A DNA stretch of 64,000 nucleotides from Pezicula radicicola (Eukaryota > Ascomycota > Leotiomycetes > Helotiales > Dermateaceae). Below the pieces are notes generated by a model that was not told the origin of the DNA, did no database searches, and saw only the letters and a list, made by a program, of their open reading frames with translations. The DNA is taken from positions 747,120-811,119 of the forward strand of contig PDUO01000024.1 in assembly GCA_003008705.1 (NCBI GenBank). Direction: 5' to 3'. Shown piece after piece: positions 41,610 through 53,106 of the stretch (its first letter is position 1; each line of letters starts with the position of its first letter). Position numbers and translations under genes: made by a program.

Positions 41610-42653
41610 ATGGCGGCACCTTTTGGCTATGTCTTGAAAGTGACGCGCTTTACCAATGATGCAGGCACGTCTATTATTACTGTTTCTTTTGTCCCCTTGT
41701 GGAATGCAAGCTTACATCTATAACAGCTGGTCTTGAGAAGACACTCCGGCTTCTACAATCACTCGCCGTGATCATTGCCGCAAACTCCGTATCTCCAGCA
41801 GCTGCGGCCCCTTGGTCACTGGCAAAGAAACAATTTGCTCTTGGTACTTATACTTTCCTAATCATCCTTTCCTTCCGGACGTTTACCTCCTATGTTATGT
41901 TCTGGTCACGTGGTACCCCTTTTCTATGCCCTAAACACGTGTTTTGCGGTAAACAGGTAAAGGATCTTAAGCTAATTCAATGAAAGGACGGAGATATTTA
42001 AGATTCACTAAGTTTATCGATTGTTTCGTTGTTGCATACTCGACTTTTACAACTTCCAGCAGTCCTTTGATCGCTTTGCTAGAAGTAGGGAAATGGAGTT
42101 GTTTGGGCATATATTTATTGCTTGAAAGTTGTACTATTGTAGGTTTCTCCCTCTGGGTAATTTATACGTGAAAAAATAGATAGAAGGGTGTCTTCTTTTG
42201 TAGCTAAAAAAAAATGCTAACAATGCGTAGTTAGAAGCAATGGGCATCTGGACAACGGAGTGGGCACCAAAATTATTTCTCGAAGCCATGAAGTTCTGGT
42301 TCTACTCGCTGAGTTTCTCCTTGGTTCTATCAATAATAGGGCTTTGGTCACTTTATACACAAACCGTGGCCACACCAACTGTCCAATCCTCCGCTAAATC
42401 GGAAAAAGAAAAGCCAGAGGTAGAAGAAAAGGAACCGATAGGTTATTGGCAGAAGAAAGATCAGGAAGAGCATGCGTGGAATGCAAAGAGGAGGACTATT
42501 GCAAGAAAAATTATCATTGACGCCTGTGATCTCTTCATTCCTGGTGTTGCTGTTGGTTGGGTTACGCTTCGACCGGATATATTAGGAGCCGTTATGGTGA
42601 CGAGCACAGTTCTGGCGAGTGTGGATATTTGGGCGAGGGTTAATCCAACATGA
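41610..42653 (+). CDS. pex11: Peroxisomal membrane protein PEX11
   Basis: A 248-aa peroxin that drives peroxisome elongation and proliferation. Exons are 41610..41664, 41727..41843, 41987..42138 and 42231..42653, giving a length close to yeast Pex11. Family blocks are the N-terminal VTRFTNDAAGLEKTLRLLQS, then AKKQFALGRRYLRFTKFIDCF, the middle LLLESCTILEAMGIW, and AWNAKRRTIARKIIIDACDLFIPG near the end. The only splice that keeps frame at intron 1 uses a GC donor (AG|GCACGT..AACAG), a rarer but known donor type. Introns 2 and 3 are GT..AG. The amphipathic helix near the N-terminus is the membrane-bending part in known Pex11 proteins. Confidence 0.87.
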
Positions 42654-43167
42654 TGTTATCATAAAACGGACGATTTTAAGGATTATGAATTGGGCATGAC
42701 TTCAACCGGTCTATTACACATACCCTGGCTACCTCTTCTTACCTTTTGGGTGCAAAATAATCTGTTTTTGGTCACTCTGTGGTAAATGGATTCTTCCTCT
42801 GGATTTCTATTTTTTTCACGGCTAGATGGAAGGAGGAGTATACAGAGGTTTCTACGCAGACTGATACTTAATAAAAAGTATCCTTTTCTCATTAGCGTCT
42901 GTTTAGTTAGGATCCTGTACTCGTTCAGCCGTCATAGTCAAGCTAGTCCGGGAACCGGTTTACAGTCCATTTAAAAATTAGACTTTTCTATAAAGTCTCC
43001 CAACAATCTTTTCTTTTTAATGACCATTCTACATACAAAATCTTTCGCAATCGCATATTCAGAGCCATCACATTCAAAGGTAGCAGCATACTACCATTAA
43101 CCATTCAACTCCTCTTCCTAAGATCCGGCATCACTTCACACAATCTCAGAGGAATCGACGGTTCAAC
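42654..43167. other. Intergenic region between PEX11 and an unknown membrane-protein gene
   Basis: No gene is seen; the sequence is AT-rich. Confidence 0.35.
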
Positions 43168-44245
43168 ATGGCGTACTTTGTCAATCTCCCCAGAATGATT
43201 GAGATCCTCATAGCCATAATAGCGGACAAATTTTTTTATAACCTCGACAAGGAAAAACATACAGACACAAATGAAAAAAGATCTCGTCTTCAGAAGTTCA
43301 TGGCAACGTCTGCCATTCTAATCGCAGGCGATATCGTAGTAGCGATGATATCTTCTGACATTAAGGATTTTAACCCAAGAATCTTCACTATTTTCCACGA
43401 GAGTGCGAAATTCACATGGTCGAAAGTCGTCCCTAGCTGCTTGATTTACACATTGCTGTTCTTCAGCCATGAGGTTGAGGTGAAGTTACCTTATAATTTG
43501 TCATCTATATGGTCAGGTTTTATTGAGAAATTTGTACCATCCGCTTCCGCTTCCAAAGACACCACTAGCACTCGTAAGTAGCGCCAATTATCCAATGACT
43601 TACACATCCTCACTAACTCGACCAGAAGGCAAAGAAGATACCCCAGCGGTGCCAATTAAAAGAACAGTAATGGAAACAATAGTGGCACTGCCTGGCATAC
43701 TGAAATCTTTTATTCGAGGGCTTAAAGAGGGGGAAACTTCCGAAAACCCCTCTGATAGCCACGCATTCAGACAATTCCTCCATCAAGCCATCGCGGTTGG
43801 AGGTATCATCACACAAATCATATCAACCAAAAAGTGCACTAAGAGCACTTTTTTCGTATCAATACTTTTTTCGAAGAATCTAATCATGACGGGCATGGCT
43901 TTGTGGACATCTAGAAAGGTCAAATCGAAGACTGATATGCCTTCCGGAAAGGCAGGAAAGTTTAGACGCTACTTGCATAGCGAAGTGATTCCATGCATCT
44001 GGGAATTTATTACAGATTATTCTCTTTGCATGTTGATGATGGTGGTCTTTAAGGATAGACTATCTATTTACATCGCTACCATTGGCCTTCTTGGCCTTAG
44101 ACTTGTTTACATAGGCATGGAGCTCATCTTCGAAAAATTTCTCGGCACTCCAAATATAGAAATCAAGACTAAGGAAGAAACCACCAAGGAACAAGAAGAG
44201 GATTACATTTTGGTTGATGCTAGGGAGAGTGAGATGGATACTTAA
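43168..44245 (+). CDS. Unknown multi-pass membrane protein
   Basis: A 341-aa protein with exons 43168..43573 and 43626..44245 (52-nt intron, GTAAGT..CCAG). Hydrophobic segments are around residues 10-20, 48-60, 92-105, 180-195 and 270-300, with a charged acidic tail (about 310-341). The N-terminus MAYFVNLPRMIEILIAII looks like a membrane-inserted start. It follows PEX11 on the same strand, and the layout (basic hydrophilic loop, paired hydrophobic ends) is loosely PEX11-like, but I see no family motif. Function is unknown. Confidence 0.6.
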
Positions 44246-44579
44246 TTCGATGATGAAATAACCGAATCTGTTAAAATATCCGTTGGATTTTTCTTTGTTA
44301 GAGGAGTTCATTAGTCTCATGGAGAAGGGCATGGAACAGGGAACAGGAGTTTTGATTTTCTTTCGTTGCTGTAATTTTTGAGATCGCCTTCCTTGTAGGG
44401 AGTTGCAATATAGGAAGAGCCGACGTCGAATGAGATTCTATATACCTAAGCATCAAATACTTGTATAAATTATTCGTCGGATCGCTTAAACTAAGGTAAT
44501 AATGGAGAGGTTGTGTATATTTGAATTTTCTACCAGGCTGTGAAGTTTACAATGGAAGATATATCCTCTATCGCTGACC
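44246..44579. other. Convergent 3' intergenic region
   Basis: It lies between two convergent genes; no feature is seen apart from AT-rich 3' UTR-like sequence. Confidence 0.35.
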
Positions 44580-46649
44580 TCAAAGACTTCCACAAGGTCC
44601 CTTGTCATATTTACCCTCTGCTTTCATCTGCATTCTAAGTACTGCAATCAAACCAAGCGGGACCACCAAGTCATCACCCAACCCAGGCAGAGTTTTTGAG
44701 CTGCTATTCCCTTGGGACAAATAATCTTCTTTCCTAGCACAAACTTGCAGTTCACTTGAGACGCTTCCAAAGGCTGCTGTGCGCATAACGACATTGTCCT
44801 CGCTACTGATTGTCCAATATTTAGCACTCTGCTCTTCAATCTCTTTTGTTGTCATGTTGGCTGTGCGGAAAACCTTTGTGAAAGGTTGGTACATGCAATG
44901 TTTCGTCAGTAGGTAGAGGTTGGGAATTTGCAAATCAAGCTCAGGAAGATAGGCATGCGGTTTCTCCTGGCTTACTTGCGACCAGCTTCCATTCCGTGAC
45001 GTGCCGATTGATATGGGGCCTGATTTAATTGCAAGGATAGGGATGGATGGAATCTAGGGATTGTCCAATTAGTCTTTGCGCCTTAGCTAGCAAGATTGGA
45101 CAAATATATCGACAAGAGCCGCAAGCTACAAGAACATCTAGAGATTTGTTCACTTCTAGTTTGTTGCAAAATAGGGAATAAGGAAGGGGGGTATTTCTTA
45201 CCGCTGAAGCCTCTGAATACTTAAAGTCAATAATACGCCATGCATTATAACTGAGATCGAAGTCGACAGCGAGAAGGCGGTTAGGTGAAAGCTCTCCAAA
45301 AAGACGATGATAGGACTGAAAGGGCTCCGCGACGTTTGGCTGGGCACTAATTTGTAAAGTCAAGTAGAAGTCCCCAAGTCCTGGACTGTCATCAAGTACA
45401 AATGCTGGCCCAGGTGTTTGCTGAATGGAAAACGAATTTTTCGGAAAACTATGCCTAAGGGCTAGGTATCGTTAGAATAAAGATTCAAAATTAGGATCGA
45501 GGATACTTACGACGGGTGTCCAGCTCTATTCTAGTGTCAAATCCGACACAAGTATCTTTCATCTGTTTACTCCACATAAAATCAGGTCCTATAAGACTGT
45601 ACTCTATGTGTTAGCAAGGTTTATAGATAATCTTTGCCTGTTTCCAGAGCGTTAGAAATACGGCTTCCAGGCAAGAAATAATCGAGCCTATGTAAGAAAC
45701 GTCTTTATAAATTTTGCGGACTTACCCCCAGGTCAATATCGAAGTGCCAATCCCTACAACAATGATAACGGAGAAAATAGGTCCGAAATGGAACCATACA
45801 TTGTCTTCCGAAAAACCAGATAAAGATGCGGCGAATACGCCCGCTGCAATTTCGCCCAAGATTACAAGAATTATCAAGCCGGCCATGTGAGAATCTCCTA
45901 GTGCTGACAAGTTGTGCTCTACTTCATATTGGTGCTTCACTGGTTGAGTAATAATACCGATATAGTAAAAAGTCCAGATCATAACACCAGCGAATAATCC
46001 CACCGAAGCAAAAGGTGCTGCGATTATACATAAATATTTGGAGAGTTTTTCAGGTTTTGTAATTGTCAAACTAGGAAATTTGAATCTCCTATTTTGAACT
46101 GTACTTTCCAGTGGACATGTATCGCAGTTTTTGAATTCGCAAGGTCCAGCATGACACAACTTCGTACATCGAACGTTTTTAACGATTGAAGTTTTTGCAC
46201 ACTTATCGCAAGGCGAGGGTGTGGTTTGCGTGCAGGGCGTACCACAGTCATTTCCAACTTGTGACTCCAGTTGATGATTTGCAGTGGTCCGAGGCACATT
46301 ACCACACCAGCAGGTTGCATCTCCTTGGAGACTTTCATGTTTCTTGTTACATGTTGGGCAAGACCATTCATTGAGTCCACCTACAGATGCCCATTTTGAG
46401 ATACAGTCGTGGTGATAGACGTGGTAGCATTGTTTGCAGGACCAGACGGGACCAGTATCGGTTGGTAGATACAGTGTACAGATTGCACATTCGTACCTGC
46501 TAGAATTAGCTTTTGATGTTTAGTACCTAGGAAAGAAGCTGCACCCACACTCCATTGTGAATTTCGTTTATTATTCGCTTTGAGAGTGGAATATCTGCAA
46601 GAGGAACATCTGGCGTGTCCTGAGCCTTTGAAAAGGGCCACCAGCCCAT
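44580..46649 (-). CDS. RING/NFX1-like zinc-finger protein with membrane helices
   Basis: A 563-aa predicted protein with minus-strand exons 46649..46549, 46496..45726, 45596..45511, 45461..45202 and 45053..44580. Residues 35-85 are a RING-like finger of the NFX1 type (YECAICTLYLP, WSCKQCYHVYHHDCISKW, WSCPTC), followed by TCWCGNVP and a Cys-rich stretch (CGTPC..CDKCAKT..CTKLCHAGPC) resembling one NFX1 finger. Three hydrophobic helices follow (YLCIIAAPFASVGLFAGVMI, AGLIILVILGEIAAGVFAAS, FGPIFSVIIVVGIGTSILTW). A 250-residue C-terminal part with N-x-S/T sites may be lumenal. Ordinary NFX1/FAP1 proteins are soluble and much longer. Membrane-bound E3 ligase activity is inference; the 3' exons could belong to a separate gene. 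Confidence 0.65.
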
Positions 46650-47310
46650 GATGAAATTGTAGGTGTTGATGTTAATTGAACGAAGGCCGTGATGGAAGAT
46701 CCGAAAGGGCTGTGGGCTAGGTTGCTCTAGAAGAATTAGGGAATACTTAGTAAAAGGTACGTGTGAGCTGCGACGTATGTATACCGTTGTTCGAGAATAG
46801 CACAACGGCCTAAGAAAGGCTAAGGCCCACCGAACAAACGCTTAATGCAGCAAGTAAGTCAGTTACTCAACTATAAAGTCAGTACTCAGGTCATATGAGT
46901 TACTCAGGTGAGTGCAGTCGAACTCCTCCGCTCCTGTGCAATTGCCACTAACTTCCGCAAAAGATATCCCGGTTTTATAAATTCTATACAACTAAACCAA
47001 ATCTAAGTGGAGTCAATAGCAAAGCCATGATTGACCAAAGGAAGGTACTTTCAGATGACCTCTGGCTGGTCTTGCCTCCGTAGAGAGGAAATTCCTCTCC
47101 TGCCTATTTACCAAACATGATGCCTCGCAAAGTAGGTCACTTCCTAATCAACTACAAACAATGATATTCTGGATGCTAACAATCGGAGCTGCTATATTAC
47201 TAGCTGGGGCGTGAATATTTCTTTTATTCCATCTCGAGTATTTTGATTACGTCCTTAGTGTGACTTCCACTGGCGCTCCTCAACAAGCGTAAGTAATCCG
47301 GCGGAGACGC
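46650..47310. other. Divergent promoter region with TTACTCA repeats
   Basis: No gene is seen. Between 46855 and 46915 there are repeated GTTACTCAACT/GAGTTACTCAGG words of the dispersed family noted elsewhere in the window. Confidence 0.4.
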
Positions 47311-47367
47311 TTGATTTTAGTTGCTCATACTAACTTAGTAGTTGTTTCAGCCTATCAACGGACGACT

Positions 47368-47934
47368 ATGGACTCATCTGACGAGAGTAACGGAGATATG
47401 GCTCCCCATCCTTTTCGTCCAGAAATATCACTCGAATTTCATGACTACATGTCCATAGAGCATGATAACGAAGCCTGCATGACAGAACCCAGTGGAGACG
47501 ACACCATTTTCAGACTGGCGCATAGTTTTCCCACGGAGGTCGCAATGCTACTTCTCCTGATCCTAGATCCATACGATCCTGAAATACAGCCTGAAATTGA
47601 ACTGGGTTTCAAGAATTGTTTGTCGAGAGACCAGAAAGAACTTTTTCAGGAGATTTGGAAAGGTCTTGGAAGTAACTTTCAAGAGCGATTGCGTTCGATA
47701 AATAATAAGTACGTTGTAGGGAATGTTTTGATTGAATGTGTCAAGAGAGATCCAGAGCTCATCATTTGGATGGATGACATCTTTGCGGTAACATTGTGGA
47801 ATAAAATCGTCTCGAGCAACATTTTCAGTGCAGATGAAGGCACTGATATGACTGGGAATGGAATAAATGAATGGTTGATTACTATATGGACGCCTCCGCA
47901 TCTTAAAGAGCGTGTTCCAATGTCATACCATTAG
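47368..47934 (+). CDS. Hypothetical protein
   Basis: A 188-aa open frame from MDSSDESNGDMAPH (an in-frame ATG at 47311 would add 19 residues). It is acidic and predicted soluble, with a helix-rich middle (EVAMLLLLILDPYDPEI, KELFQEIWKGLGSNFQERLRS). No family was recognised. Upstream exons are possible. Confidence 0.45.
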   Translation: MDSSDESNGDMAPHPFRPEISLEFHDYMSIEHDNEACMTEPSGDDTIFRLAHSFPTEVAMLLLLILDPYDPEIQPEIELGFKNCLSRDQKELFQEIWKGLGSNFQERLRSINNKYVVGNVLIECVKRDPELIIWMDDIFAVTLWNKIVSSNIFSADEGTDMTGNGINEWLITIWTPPHLKERVPMSYH

Positions 47935-48310
47935 AACAGTATCAGCGAAAACCGTGAGTCTCTGGAGATCTCTATATTGTTCTCGGTCACCAAAACTGAC
48001 TTAGTGATGAAAAGCGAGCTCTGGTACTCGGTGTAAAAGCGTCGAATGGGCCAAAGAAGAGTGCATTTGGATGTAAGAGCGAGCGTGTCAGGTACGAAAT
48101 AGCTTCTACAATCAACAAACCTTTGAAAGACAAATCAATAAGTGAGTGACACAAAAGATGAGTTTCCCATACTAAGCGAGTTTCCAAACCAAGTGAGTTC
48201 TTTTATTCGGAAATGACTGCAGGAAGATCGTTGAATCTTGAGAACTTTTATCCCTCTGACGTATAGCCTTTCTCGGATTAGGCCTTTTTCTCATTACTCC
48301 TCCGTCCGCC
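47935..48310. other. Short convergent intergenic gap
   Basis: No gene is seen. Weak GTGAGTTC/GCGAGTTTC words at 48125-48195 resemble the dispersed repeat family. Confidence 0.35.
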
Positions 48311-48676
48311 TCATTCCCGAAGTTTAGCATCAATTACCTGAACCATTTCCGGGCTGAGGTAACGGCTGAAAGAACGTTGAGGTCGGCCTTGAATTATATC
48401 CTGGAGATCCTTGTCGAGTGCCTTTGCAGCTGCTTCCTCCGACGTAAAATGCCCTGCAGTCATCGTCCGTACTTCGAGGTAGCATGGCTCATATTGCCTC
48501 TCATCAAAGAATTCTTTGAGGACACAACTGAAGTGTTCATAGTCGTCGGTCTCGAAGTCTAGCTCGTAGGCTTCTGGTTTTCCACCCCAGATGCGAGATG
48601 CGTTGGCTTCGATGCGCTTCACATGCTCTGGGACGCCAGTGGTCGTAGCTTGCGATGATGTTGGATTGCTTGACAT
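48311..48676 (-). CDS. Small hypothetical protein
   Basis: A 121-aa single-exon frame: MSSNPTSSQATTTGVPEH, then an ordered-looking acidic region with DFETDDYEHFSCVLKEFF, YLEVRTMTAGHFTSEEAAAKALDKDL and a C-terminal PEMVQVIDAKLRE. No membrane segment. The compact, motif-like spacing suggests a real gene, but no family was recognised. Confidence 0.5.
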   Translation of the reverse strand: MSSNPTSSQATTTGVPEHVKRIEANASRIWGGKPEAYELDFETDDYEHFSCVLKEFFDERQYEPCYLEVRTMTAGHFTSEEAAAKALDKDLQDIIQGRPQRSFSRYLSPEMVQVIDAKLRE

Positions 48677-50053
48677 ATTCGTAATGCCGTTCCGTGGGTC
48701 TTGTTGATCAACGATGATGAGTACGTATTTACGGCCTGTAGCTTGTGGTGAGTCATGCTAGTTTGCATCTTGAAATCGACAAATGTTGTTATCAACAGGC
48801 GCCTCAACAGAAGAAGAGAACCTACCTATGGATCTCTTGCAAGTCCGAGGCTTTATCGGTTGAAATAATGCTGCTAAGAAACTGATGAATGCGCCAGCAG
48901 TCAAAGGACAAAGGATGCACCTTTTGTAGGTCTCTTTTGTAGATGTTAGGAGTGTGTCGTTGATGTATGTCGTTGTCTTCGAGGTGCGGGGAATCTGTAC
49001 ATCCTATCAAATTGGGCACTAGTGCTGCAGCATAATTAAATTAAGCGACGTATGTTCATTTGAACGCCTTCTTTCCTTCTACCAACCACCTGCAGCCATG
49101 AAGAATAATATACCCGGATCAACTTGGTGAAATTAGACATTAAAACAATTTAGGTTAAAATCCAAACGTTGCAAGATAACTTCTGTTAATACAAGTCAAT
49201 GCACTATACTAAATTTTGAACCTTCCAGAAATCTGATAAGGTTGAAGATATTGAAAGTTACACAACACGCAGATTTCGTCTTCGGCTGTAGGGTTCCTTT
49301 CTCCTACCTTGTCCTGTACGTTCTTCTTAACTAAATTAAGAATGCTGTAGTCCTAAATCTCGAAACTGAATATGGTACAATATATAAGTAGTACATAGGC
49401 TTGGTTGATCATGAGTATATAGCATCAAAGATAATTGTACAGAGCTTAAAATGCTACAACAATCAGAATACCAGTATATTAGTAACAACCGCAAATAGAT
49501 AAGGCTCCAACAATATCAGGAGCCAAACTAGGGTTTTCCGATAAGGATATTAGAGAATTGGCCACCGAGGGGGGCTTTGAAACGAAGTTTGTGGTAGAGG
49601 GCTGGGGACGGGTTGTCGATTAAGCGAATTTTAAGGTATCCTTGCTTTTGACTTTGGTGGGAGCAGAAGACTCAATCAATCGATTGGTTCTCAGGATTTG
49701 AAGTAGTTGCTAATGTAGACATATTTTGCTACGAGGTATTTGCAAGTGCTCATTTGAGGCCGAGGACTGAAGGATTCTCCAGATGCAGCACTACCTACCT
49801 GCAAAGGAAGGTACAAGGTTATTAATATCAAAACTTAAAGGGCGTCTACTGTCCCTGAGAAATGTATCAAGCACGGATATGTGTACAAAATGGATAGACA
49901 GCATATGGTACACAATTCTTTTTCTACCTCTACGCCTTTTAATGCAAAATCCAGACGGACATGTATGGGTAATGTGATCCACATACTTCCACACAGGATC
50001 TCCTCGCGCCATCTGTATCATATCACATGGGATAAATAAAGCCGTTTGGATCA
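48677..50053. other. Intergenic region upstream of the small hypothetical and downstream of COG4
   Basis: No gene is supported. Short frames at 48822-49019 and 49783-50054 show no motif. Confidence 0.4.
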
Positions 50054-52607
50054 TTACTCTCTCACCATGCCCCTGGCCTTTTTCCTCTCCGCCACATCAA
50101 GAACCCACACCATACCCTCATCCTCCCCATCTTCTTCGTTAACAGCTTCCCATTCCTCCTCATCCATATTAACTACCATAGCCACCTGAAGGACCTTAGC
50201 AAAAAGATCCCTTAATCCATATTTGCCTCCGCGTGCAATAACACCCACGATAGCGGCGAAATCCCTTTCCATCCGTGTGGCTCCAACGGCATTGACGATC
50301 TTGAAACTCCAGATCCGTTTCTCGAGGACACGGGCCAGGTATTCCGCTGTTGATTCAAGGAGCATCGAGAAGCATTTTGCTGTCATGATGCGCGCAATGG
50401 GTTTCATGAGTGCGTCCCATGAGTGTTCAAAGCGGGCTCTAACCTGGTCAAGATACGCTTCCATTGGGTCATCGTCAGTGTCGGTAGTTTGAGCAGCGAT
50501 GTCGGCAAGTTCGTCGCTGTTGAGGGAGTAGTCGACGTCGCGGAAGGTGTCGCTCAGAACAGGGCGTAGACGAGGTTTTATGACTTGGTTGAACATCACA
50601 CGTAGGGCTTCAGTAAGAAGTTCGGAGGTTTTGGAGGAAAAGGTGTTGTTGAGAGTTTCAAGCGCATGTGTCACGAAGACGGCGTCATGATCAAAGGGAA
50701 AGAGGTCTTGAAGGGCATTTTGCGGCGTCCCGTTCGTTTGATTTTGTTCGGATGGGGAAGCGAGGCGTGATGTGACGATACGGGCTATGTAGTCGTTTGC
50801 TACATCAAGACTATTGATGAGGACTATGAAGGCAATGATTTTGTCTTCGGGCGGAAAACCCCCTTGGATCACAGGCTTCGGGTAAGACTCGTCGCGCATT
50901 TTCCGCTGGATCATGCCAACAAAGTCGGAGCCTAGGACTCGGCCGATGGTGGGCAACACAGAGGCAATCACATCCCGCTGTGAGGTTGAGATAGATCGTT
51001 GAAGTACTGTATTCACGATGTACATCACATCATCGACAGCTGATATAATATATGGAGGGTTTCCATCGATCGGCTTTGACGGATTGAGCGAGAGGCCGGC
51101 GGGTGATTCGTCAAGTTGAAATGCCTTCTCGACGGACCTTCGAAAGAAGAACGTAGTCATGATATTAAACGGAGTAATCAGTCGTGCTGACACCTTGCGA
51201 CCTAGTGCAGATTTTACAAGCAAGTCTGGCATAACCAAGGCATCGTCTGGATTTGCCTCTGGGTCCTATCCATGAATTAGGCCTGTTGCGCAGTAATAAA
51301 GCACATGATAATGAATGACTTACTCTGCATTTACCCCCCAAAAATCGAGAGTACAACGACCACCGACCGAGCATAACTGCTGTCTCGCTGAGGAGACCAT
51401 CTATTTCTTTCATATCAACGCCCTCATCTTCACTCGCCCGGCCATTTGAGCTACCTCCCACAGCCGGTGATCCCATCCTTGGAGTATTTGAATTCCTCTG
51501 TACAGGTAGAAAGCTTTGCACGAGAAAGGAGAAAGGGTAACTTTTGACATCTGTCAATCTGCGATCCACGCTTCTCTCGTCGCCCCAAGTATCCAAGATA
51601 ATTCCACCTTGCACATCCGCCTCAACCTGCAATCTCTCGATAACCTTCACCATCTTACCAGCACCATAATGTCTTTCTACAAGACCTCCATGCCCTTCCA
51701 CAATCTGGGCAATGTGCTCAAACAGTCTTGTAAGAGCGTTCGCATAAAAGAACCCTTCTTTGCCCTCCCTCCCACCTGTGCCTTCCTTCAGATTGGTCCT
51801 TGCCCGTCCCGCAACACCTTGACACACATATCTACCATAGACATCAAGCCCAACGTCTTGTCTGCCAATAAGGGGAAATAGCTTGAAGAACCTCGTAACC
51901 CTCACACCATCTGCCTCACTGGCGGCCTTCTCAAACTCCCTCAAGAAAAGCCCACACAAGCTCTCTTTTGCACTTTCTAATGTTTGAGCAGGACTATCGG
52001 GGACTTCTACACTAGGCACAACCCTTCCGGCAAATGGTCCCTCGATAATATACTTAGGCACCTTGGACGCTCGCGCAATATACCCCGCAGCAGCCTCCCA
52101 GTCTTGGGGTGCGCCCATACTGCCTACGACGCCCTGAACGCATGCTTTCAACTCAGCAACACTATCCACAACACCCAATGTTTCCTCAACACGTTTCTTC
52201 TCCAAATCTAATTCCTTGACGGCCGACGAAAGGGATGCTGCAGTGCCAGAGGCAGAGTCGAGCATTGTGTTCGAAATAGTGCGCGTGGCAATCGCCTGGG
52301 TACCCAGGTGAGCGCGTAACAGATCAAGGCGTCCTAATTCACGAGACAGGTCTGCTTGCGACGTGAGAAGCGTCTGCAGGCGGGTGGTAATTCGAGAATC
52401 GCGGGTATGTAGGGACGCCAGCGAGGCACGAATCGCAGCTAAGGAGGAGGCTTCATAGATTGATGGAGCTGAGGAAGCCTCAGTGGGCGGGTGCGAAGCT
52501 GAGGTGCCATTTGGGAGGCCGTTTGGAGGCATTGAGTTGGGTTCGTCATGGGTGGACTTGACTTTGGAGGTGGTGTCCACTGAGGATATATTTAGGTTAG
52601 GTGTCAT
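50054..52607 (-). CDS. cog4: Conserved oligomeric Golgi complex subunit 4 (COG4)
   Basis: Subunit of the COG tether for retrograde vesicles at the Golgi, 831 aa. Minus-strand exons are 52607..51324 and 51265..50054 (intron GTAAGT..GATAG). The N-terminal coiled-coil region (AAIRASLASLHTRDSRI onward to about 170) is followed by the COG4 core (SKVPKYIIEGPFAGRVVPS) and helical repeats. The C-terminal domain has DLLVKSALGRKVSARLITPF and ends ERKKARGMVRE. The start at 52607 (MTPNLN) was chosen; an in-frame ATG at 52712 would add 35 residues. The length matches yeast and fungal COG4. Confidence 0.93.
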
Positions 52608-53106
52608 TGCTAAGCGAGACTTTATATGTAGATCTTGAAGTTGGCTGGGGTACTCTACCTTTCGTACGTCCTCCAAACAATCAATAGAGATTGGTGTAGG
52701 AAATTTTAACAAGAATAGAAATTATCTATATCGACTGAATAGTGCTATAAAGAACTCTTGTTTGTCCTTGTCATCCAGCTAGAGAGATCAGTGGCAGTCA
52801 GTTTCGTTTACTCCATAATTAGCAGAACCGGGCAAGTCTTTAGGCTGTCGAAACTTTTCATACTTTATTCATAAACTAATCTAACAATGATACCAATGAT
52901 CTGATATCGATGAGAATCTGATAGAAAGCGACCAGGTATTTCATCCCCAAACTCCATCCAAACGCCCCTCGCCGCCCCAACGCCTTGCCTGCATTTTATG
53001 AAGGAAATGCGAATACCCTAGTCCATACACATCCAACGAGCTGGATTCAAAGAACCCCACATCCAGAAAGAACTCTCAACCACCCAATAAGAATTACTGG
53101 ACGATC
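52608..53106. other. Intergenic gap between COG4 and RAD21
   Basis: It holds the COG4 promoter and the RAD21 3' end. No gene is seen. Confidence 0.35.
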
